Positions 59,924 to 64,000 of a stretch of DNA of 64,000 nt are shown in pieces. The stretch lies in NCBI GenBank assembly GCA_049317265.1, contig JBMOIP010000014.1, positions 23,896-87,895 on the forward strand, in the 5' to 3' direction. The stretch is from CAIVAT01 sp049317265. Lineage in GTDB: Bacteria > Bacteroidota > Bacteroidia > Bacteroidales > FEN-979. Position 1 is the stretch's first letter. Each line of letters starts with the position of its first letter. The position numbers and the translations under genes were made by a program. The notes beneath the pieces are model-generated. The model made no database searches and was not told the origin of the DNA. It saw only the letters and a program-made list of their open reading frames with translations.

Positions 59924-60601
59924 TTATTTCCATGGACCTTTAATGGTCACCTCTTTCAGCGACTCCTCCAGCAGACGCAGGTAAAACTGTCGCTCAACAG
60001 GTGTCGCGCCTAGCCCGAGCAGGTGAGATGTCTCCATCTGGCAATCGATAAATCTGAACTTGTGTTTCAAGCACCAGCCAACCAGCGCATTATAGGCTAC
60101 CTTTGAGGCGTTGCTCATCCTGAAAAACATGCTTTCACCGAAAAAAGCTGCACCCAGGGAGAGTCCATACAAACCTCCGGCCAGTTGCCCGTTGTGAAAG
60201 ACTTCGATTGAATGGGCGAATCCAAGGGTATGCAGTTCCAGGTATGCATTGATGAAATCCTCACTGATCCAGGTACCCTCCTGTCCGGGCCGGGCCGCTT
60301 CAGCACATCCCCTGATCACCTGTTCAAAAACAGTGTCGAACCTAACCGTGAAACTGTTGCTTCGGATAATCCTTTTAAGTGATCCGGAAATTTTGAACTG
60401 ATCAGGATACATGATCAGCCTCGGTTCGGGAGAAAACCAGTAGATCTCTTCATCACTGGTGAACCATGGGAAAATGCCCTGTGAATAAGCCTGCAGCAGT
60501 CGTTCTGCCGACAAATCCCCGCCAATGGCGACAAGTCCGTCAGGTTCAGCCTCATCCACCGGCGGAAAAACCGGCTCTTCAGGTAAAAGATAAACCGTCA
60601 T
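59924..60601 (-). CDS. aat: Leucyl/phenylalanyl-tRNA-protein transferase
   Basis: The protein has 225 residues, the usual size. Recognisable parts are FPPVDEAEPDGLVAIGGDLSAERLL, AYSQGIFPWFTSDEEIYWFSPEPR, GTWISEDFINAYLELHTLGFAHSIEV, GGLYGLSLGAAFFGESMFF and IDCQMETSHLLGLGA. It moves Leu or Phe from aminoacyl-tRNA to proteins with an N-terminal Arg or Lys, marking them for ClpAP by the N-end rule. Its gene follows the aminotransferase gene after a 57-base repeat-rich gap. Confidence 0.97.
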   Translation of the reverse strand: MTVYLLPEEPVFPPVDEAEPDGLVAIGGDLSAERLLQAYSQGIFPWFTSDEEIYWFSPEPRLIMYPDQFKISGSLKRIIRSNSFTVRFDTVFEQVIRGCAEAARPGQEGTWISEDFINAYLELHTLGFAHSIEVFHNGQLAGGLYGLSLGAAFFGESMFFRMSNASKVAYNALVGWCLKHKFRFIDCQMETSHLLGLGATPVERQFYLRLLEESLKEVTIKGPWK

Positions 60602-60622
60602 AGCCTACATCAAATTTCATTG

Positions 60623-60660
60623 TTCAAAATTCAAAATTCGTTGTTCAATATTCAATATTC
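60623..60660 (+). repeat. Imperfect 7-bp tandem repeats AATATTC/AAAATTC
   Basis: AAAATTC-type copies (60623-60639) run into AATATTC copies (60645-60660), filling most of the gap between aat and the aminotransferase gene and reaching the latter's stop codon. The AATATTC part matches the repeat at 58518-58540. Confidence 0.8.
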
Positions 60661-61846
60661 ATTTTATATCATCCAATGCCCTCACAACCATCTCACAAGC
60701 AATACCTATCTCCTCCGGCGTAATGGTTAGAGGTGGTGCAATGCGGAAGGTTGCCGGTTTAAAGAGATACCAGTCTACAATCAATCCATGTTTCAGGGCA
60801 GACTCCATAAACAGACCTCTTTTCTCAGGTTGTGTCAGATCAATGCCCAGTGCCAGTCCGACTCTCCTAATTTGTGCAATTGATTGATGTCCGGAAAGTT
60901 TTGATTCAATCAACTTCCCCTTCTCCTCAGCCAATGGAATTAATCCGTCGGCAAGAAGTACCTCAAGGCCTGCCAGCGCCGCAGCACAGCTGACCGGATG
61001 ACCTCCAAACGTAGTGATGTGCCCCAGTTCCGGGTTGTATGCAAGGGTATCCATCACCTTTTTTGAAGCGATGAATGCTCCAAGCGGCATACCGGCTCCA
61101 AGTGCTTTTGCCAAAACAAGAATATCGGGAATAAAGTCGTGATGCTCAAAACTGAAGAGTTTGCCGGTTCGCCCCATCCCCATCTGAACATCGTCTACAA
61201 TGATTAACACACCATCACGGGCACAGCGTTTCTTCAACTGGTGTAAAAAGTATGGTTCAACCGGGATAATTCCCGCTTCAGCCTGCACCAGTTCAATGAC
61301 GATACAGGCAGTTCTGGTTGAAATCTTCTCGAGGTGACAATAATTGTTGAATTCAATGTGTCTTACATCAGGTAATAGCGGCCTGTAGGCGTTTTTCAAT
61401 GTCTCATTTCCAAGGATGCTCAAACTGCCATGCGTACTGCCATGATACGAGTCGGTAAAGGAGATGATCTCCGTGCGGCCGGTATACCGTTTGGCAAGTT
61501 TTAGTGCCCCTTCGATGGCCTCGCTGCCGGAATTGACAAAGTAGACCGAATCCAGGGTTTCGGGTAATAGCCCTGCCAGCCTTTCGGCCAGCCGGACCTG
61601 TGGCGACTGGATAAACTCTCCATAAACATTCAGGTGAAGATACTTGTCCAACTGTGATCTGATTGCTTCAAGTACCTTTGGATGGCGATGCCCTGTATTA
61701 CTAACTGCGATTCCTGAAACAAGGTCGATGTATTTTTCTCCCAATGTGCCATACAGGAATATGCCTTCAGCTTTTTCTATCTCAAGTCCCATCGGGTAAA
61801 ATGACGGCAACCCAAGGTGCCGGTAGAATAGTTCACGTTCTGTCAT
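60659..61846 (-). CDS. Class III pyridoxal-phosphate aminotransferase
   Basis: The protein has 395 residues. The PLP fold is well defined: NSGSEAIEGALKLAKRYTG near 105, DSYHGSTHGSLS near 132, the pyridine-nitrogen Asp218 in VDDVQMGMGRTG, and the PLP Lys247 in LAKALGAGMPLGA, followed by TTFGGHPVSCAAALA. It resembles acetylornithine/ornithine aminotransferases and relatives that use omega-amino substrates with 2-oxoglutarate; the VDDVQ in place of the common VDEVQ sets it in a Bacteroidota subgroup. Substrate is not fixed by sequence. It is divergent from the SDR gene, with paired -7 boxes between them. Confidence 0.92.
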   Translation of the reverse strand: MTERELFYRHLGLPSFYPMGLEIEKAEGIFLYGTLGEKYIDLVSGIAVSNTGHRHPKVLEAIRSQLDKYLHLNVYGEFIQSPQVRLAERLAGLLPETLDSVYFVNSGSEAIEGALKLAKRYTGRTEIISFTDSYHGSTHGSLSILGNETLKNAYRPLLPDVRHIEFNNYCHLEKISTRTACIVIELVQAEAGIIPVEPYFLHQLKKRCARDGVLIIVDDVQMGMGRTGKLFSFEHHDFIPDILVLAKALGAGMPLGAFIASKKVMDTLAYNPELGHITTFGGHPVSCAAALAGLEVLLADGLIPLAEEKGKLIESKLSGHQSIAQIRRVGLALGIDLTQPEKRGLFMESALKHGLIVDWYLFKPATFRIAPPLTITPEEIGIACEMVVRALDDIK

Positions 61847-61872
61847 TGTTCTGACCTCTCTCTATTAAGTTC

Positions 61873-61880
61873 CAAAGATA
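61873..61880 (-). promoter_or_regulatory. Bacteroidota-type -7 box for the aminotransferase gene
   Basis: The minus strand reads TATCTTTG (full TAnnTTTG match), 26 bases before the ATG at 61846. Confidence 0.5.
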
Positions 61881-61900
61881 TGAAATCGGGATGGATTAAC

Positions 61901-61908
61901 TATTTTTG
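61901..61908 (+). promoter_or_regulatory. Bacteroidota-type -7 box for the SDR gene at 62007
   Basis: TATTTTTG is a full TAnnTTTG match. Transcription from about 61915 gives a leader of about 92 bases that contains the 8-bp tandem repeat at 61935-61966. Confidence 0.5.
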
Positions 61909-61934
61909 CAGGGGAAGTGTGGCACAGGGGAGCA

Positions 61935-61966
61935 GGTAAACTGGTAAACTGGCAAACTTGTAAACT
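61935..61966 (+). repeat. 8-bp tandem repeat GGTAAACT, four copies, in the SDR leader
   Basis: Units GGTAAACT, GGTAAACT, GGCAAACT and TGTAAACT follow one another without gaps, 40 bases before the start codon at 62007 and downstream of the -7 box. Confidence 0.88.
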
Positions 61967-62006
61967 GGTGAGAGGGTGAAGGGGAAAATTGTTTAATTGA
62001 GAACAG

Positions 62007-62801
62007 ATGAAGGATAAAGTAGTCATTGTTACAGGTGCATCTTCGGGAATTGGCAAGGCGCTGGCTTATAAATTCGCCGGGATGGGAGCAAAGGTTGTAC
62101 TGGCATCCCGCTCGGGAGTTGCAGATCCCGAATTGCTCAAACTGACCGGGGAAATATTGAATGTCAGAACTGATGTCACCAGCGAATCAGATTGTGAGCT
62201 GCTGATTAAAAAGACAATCGAAACATTCGGACGGATCGACATCCTGGTCAACAATGCCGGCATTTCCATGCGGGCTTTGTTCAGTGACGTGAACCTGGAA
62301 GTCATCCGGCGACTCATGGATACTAACTTTTGGGGAACGGTGTATTGTACAAAATTTGCACTTCCTTACCTGCTTGATTCAAAAGGGTCATTGGTAGGGG
62401 TATCATCCATTGCAGGTTATAAGGGTCTTCCAGGCCGCACCGGGTACTCTGCATCAAAGTTTGCCATGCAGGGCTTCCTTGAAGTGGTGCGCATCGAGAA
62501 TATGAAGAAAGGGCTGCATGTGCTCATTGCATGCCCTGGTTTTACAGCGTCAAACATCCGCAATGTAGCGTTGTCAAAGGATGGAACATCTCAGGGTGAG
62601 ACCCCGCTCGACGAAAGCCAACTTATGTCGGCGGAGCAGGTGGCGGGGCATATTATTCATGCCATCGTAAAGAGAAAAGATCGGCTGATCCTCACATCAA
62701 TGGGCAAACTGACTGTTCTGCTCAACAAGTTTTTCCCGAAAATGATGGATAAGATGGTGTACAATCATATGGCAAAGGAACCAAATTCACCGTTTAAATA
62801 A
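62007..62801 (+). CDS. Short-chain dehydrogenase/reductase (SDR)
   Basis: The protein has 264 residues, the classic SDR size. It has the Rossmann motif TGASSGIGKALA, a truncated acidic loop with ASRSG, NNAGISMRA, the catalytic Ser in VGVSSIAGYKG and Tyr-x3-Lys in GYSASKFAM. The sequence resembles the DHRS7-like group of membrane-associated reductases. The C terminus has a basic and hydrophobic stretch (LTSMGKLTVLLNKFFPKMMDKMVYN). Substrate unknown. It is monocistronic, with xerD convergent 26 bases on. Confidence 0.93.
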   Translation: MKDKVVIVTGASSGIGKALAYKFAGMGAKVVLASRSGVADPELLKLTGEILNVRTDVTSESDCELLIKKTIETFGRIDILVNNAGISMRALFSDVNLEVIRRLMDTNFWGTVYCTKFALPYLLDSKGSLVGVSSIAGYKGLPGRTGYSASKFAMQGFLEVVRIENMKKGLHVLIACPGFTASNIRNVALSKDGTSQGETPLDESQLMSAEQVAGHIIHAIVKRKDRLILTSMGKLTVLLNKFFPKMMDKMVYNHMAKEPNSPFK

Positions 62802-62827
62802 AGGTGAGCAGGGCACAACATGAGTAA

Positions 62828-63730
62828 TTACGACCTTGGATGAAACTGAATAATCGTACTTCTTAAATATTCACGGTCAAGGTGAGTGTATATTTCAGTT
62901 GTGGTGATCGATTCATGACCAAGCATCTCCTGCACGGCACGAAGGTCGGCGCCACCTTCAACCAGGTGGGTTGCAAAGGAGTGACGAAAAGTGTGAGGAC
63001 TTATATTTTTCTTTATCCCGGCCAACACTGCCAGTTTTTTGACGATTGTAAAAATCATCACACGCGACAGCCCAGTCCCGCGGCCATTCAGGAACAGCGT
63101 GTCTTCATGACCTTTCCTGGCAACAACATGCGGTCTGATTTCAGTCAGATAAAATATTACCTCTTTCTGTGCCACATTTCCAACCGGGACAAGCCGCTCT
63201 TTGTTTCCCTTCCCTTTTACCTTTATAAACCCATCTTTAAAAAAAAGGTTCGAAATCTTCAGGTTTATGAGTTCGGAAACCCTTAGCCCGCAACCATAAA
63301 GGGTTTCAAGCATTGCTTTATTGCGTTTGCCTTCGGGTTTGCTCAGATCAAGCTTACCGATTAACTGGTCAATCTCAGCGAGAGAGAGCGTGACGGGTAA
63401 TTTCAATCCCAGTTTGGGTGAGTCGAGCAACTCCGTGGGATCTTGTTGCACCATGTTCTCCAATAAAAGGTAACTGTAAAACGCCCTTAGACCTGAGATG
63501 ACCCTTGCTTGTGAACGCGCGGTCATGCCCAGCCCGGCAATCCATTCCAGGAATTGCTGAAGATGATGGAGGGTCACACTTTCAGGTCCTAAAGTGAGAC
63601 CCTGCATGTCAAGAAATTGAGTTACCTTTGTCACATCATGGAGATAAGCATCTACCGAGTTCCCCGATAATGACTTTTCGAGTTGCAGATAGGTCTTGAA
63701 TCCGTGAATATATGAATTCCAGGTACTCAC
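62828..63730 (-). CDS. xerD: Site-specific tyrosine recombinase XerD
   Basis: The protein has 300 residues, the normal Xer length, with an N-terminal SAM-like DNA-binding domain (about 1-90) and a catalytic domain (about 110-300). All active-site residues are present: Arg150 in LRVSEL, Lys174 in VKGKGNK, His246 and Arg249 in HTFRH, His272 in GHESI and Tyr281 in IYTHL. It resolves chromosome dimers at dif together with XerC; no dif site was recognised here. In many Bacteroidota this gene lies alone, as here. It faces the SDR gene, and an inverted repeat lies 20 bases upstream. Confidence 0.95.
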   Translation of the reverse strand: MSTWNSYIHGFKTYLQLEKSLSGNSVDAYLHDVTKVTQFLDMQGLTLGPESVTLHHLQQFLEWIAGLGMTARSQARVISGLRAFYSYLLLENMVQQDPTELLDSPKLGLKLPVTLSLAEIDQLIGKLDLSKPEGKRNKAMLETLYGCGLRVSELINLKISNLFFKDGFIKVKGKGNKERLVPVGNVAQKEVIFYLTEIRPHVVARKGHEDTLFLNGRGTGLSRVMIFTIVKKLAVLAGIKKNISPHTFRHSFATHLVEGGADLRAVQEMLGHESITTTEIYTHLDREYLRSTIIQFHPRS

Positions 63731-63750
63731 TTTTTTGTTAATGATTTAGT

Positions 63751-63775
63751 AATCAGTGCGAACTGATTGTTTTTT
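63751..63775 (+). promoter_or_regulatory. Hairpin with T-run upstream of xerD
   Basis: AATCAGT and ACTGATT form a perfect 7-bp stem with loop GCGA, followed by GTTTTTT. It looks like a weak intrinsic terminator in the plus direction, but no plus-strand gene ends just before it, so a regulatory role for xerD is the alternative. Confidence 0.4.
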
Positions 63776-63893
63776 ACCCAGGAATAAATGTACGGAATAT
63801 TTACGGTTTTTCAATGGAAAAGCAAGAATAATCCAAATGTAACAGCCTTTCATTGTGAACACTGAAATAAAAATTAAGAGATCATAAATTATT

Positions 63894-63924
63894 TTTGTTT
63901 TTTCCGGGAATTAGTTTAATTTTG
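63894..63924 (+). promoter_or_regulatory. Consensus promoter of rpmG
   Basis: TTTG at 63894-63897 and TAATTTTG at 63917-63924 are exactly 19 bases apart, an ideal match to TTTG-N19-TAnnTTTG. The start codon is 28 bases further on. Confidence 0.7.
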
Positions 63925-63952
63925 CAGTCCCGAAAAATAAAGAATTCAGAAG

Positions 63953-64000
63953 ATGGCAAAAAAGAGCAAAGACCAACGGATTCAGGTGATTTTAGAATGT
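63953..64000 (+). CDS. rpmG: 50S ribosomal protein bL33, N-terminal part, cut by window edge
   Basis: Sixteen codons are present, from ATG at 63953 to the right edge, reading MAKKSKDQRIQVILEC. The start MAKK, a basic stretch and the segment QVILEC match the bL33 N terminus of Bacteroidota (of about 60 residues). The Cys is the first of a zinc-type pair in some members; the second part is beyond the edge. The strong promoter just upstream fits a highly expressed ribosomal gene, usually followed by a small protein and ftsY-type genes, which cannot be checked here. Confidence 0.8.
   Translation, partial: MAKKSKDQRIQVILEC

Overview
The window is a gene-dense piece of a Bacteroidota chromosome (Bacteroidia-like; the genus cannot be fixed by reading alone). 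The evidence is two secreted proteins with C-terminal type IX secretion (Por) sorting domains, a LytS/LytTR pair with a beta-propeller sensor, lipoproteins with Bacteroidota-style lipoboxes, a GxxExxY gene, and many promoters matching the Bacteroidota pattern TTTG-N19-TAnnTTTG rather than the -35/-10 pattern. About 46 genes are described. No rRNA, tRNA, CRISPR array or insertion-sequence transposase was seen, and no gap between genes exceeds 300 bases. Both ends cut a gene: an esterase on the left and rpmG (ribosomal protein bL33) on the right.

Layout. 1-8 kb: an operon of a SUMF1-like protein, a CPBP membrane protease and an esterase; a T9SS-secreted protein whose reading frame is broken by an in-frame TAA; a lipoprotein with two transglutaminase-like modules; and a GxxExxY gene enclosed by about 40-bp inverted repeats. 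8-16 kb: a GH31 alpha-glucosidase, then an AI-2E-type transporter with a sensor kinase and a LytTR regulator in one operon. 16-21.5 kb: a giant T9SS adhesin-like protein, an outer-membrane barrel protein, a SnoaL-like protein and an HxlR regulator with a palindromic leader. 21.5-29.3 kb: an operon on the minus strand with GH2 beta-mannosidase, GH92 alpha-mannosidase, a DMT permease and an M64 metallopeptidase. 29.4-41.5 kb: galK, ppk2, a prolyl oligopeptidase, galM, an SDR with an EXPERA membrane protein, M23 peptidase with a metallophosphoesterase, a sodium/solute symporter, a small membrane protein and ogt.

41.6-57.5 kb is a glycan-degradation region without SusC/SusD: a TIM-barrel-like protein fused to a SUMF1-like domain, a CAP-SPOR protein coupled to a GH172 (DUF2961) enzyme, two paralogous GH63/MGH-like alpha/alpha-barrel hydrolases, and an 1164-residue six-hairpin glycosidase coupled to a HAD phosphatase. 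57.5-64 kb is more housekeeping-like: a radical SAM protein, a C1B cysteine peptidase, aat, a class III aminotransferase, an SDR, xerD and rpmG.

Together the genes suggest a free-living or gut-type heterotroph that trims mannose-, glucose- and galactose-containing glycans (GH2, GH92, GH31, GH63-like) and glycoproteins (M64, S9, C1, transglutaminase-like proteins), then takes up and phosphorylates galactose (symporter, GalM, GalK). The most unusual signals are a family of palindromic TTAACCACA-type repeats, one copy of which encloses the GxxExxY nuclease-fold gene; 7-8 bp tandem repeats in several intergenic gaps, one apparently in a 5' leader; a LamG domain inserted inside an Ig repeat; and SUMF1-like domains that lack the catalytic cysteine pair.
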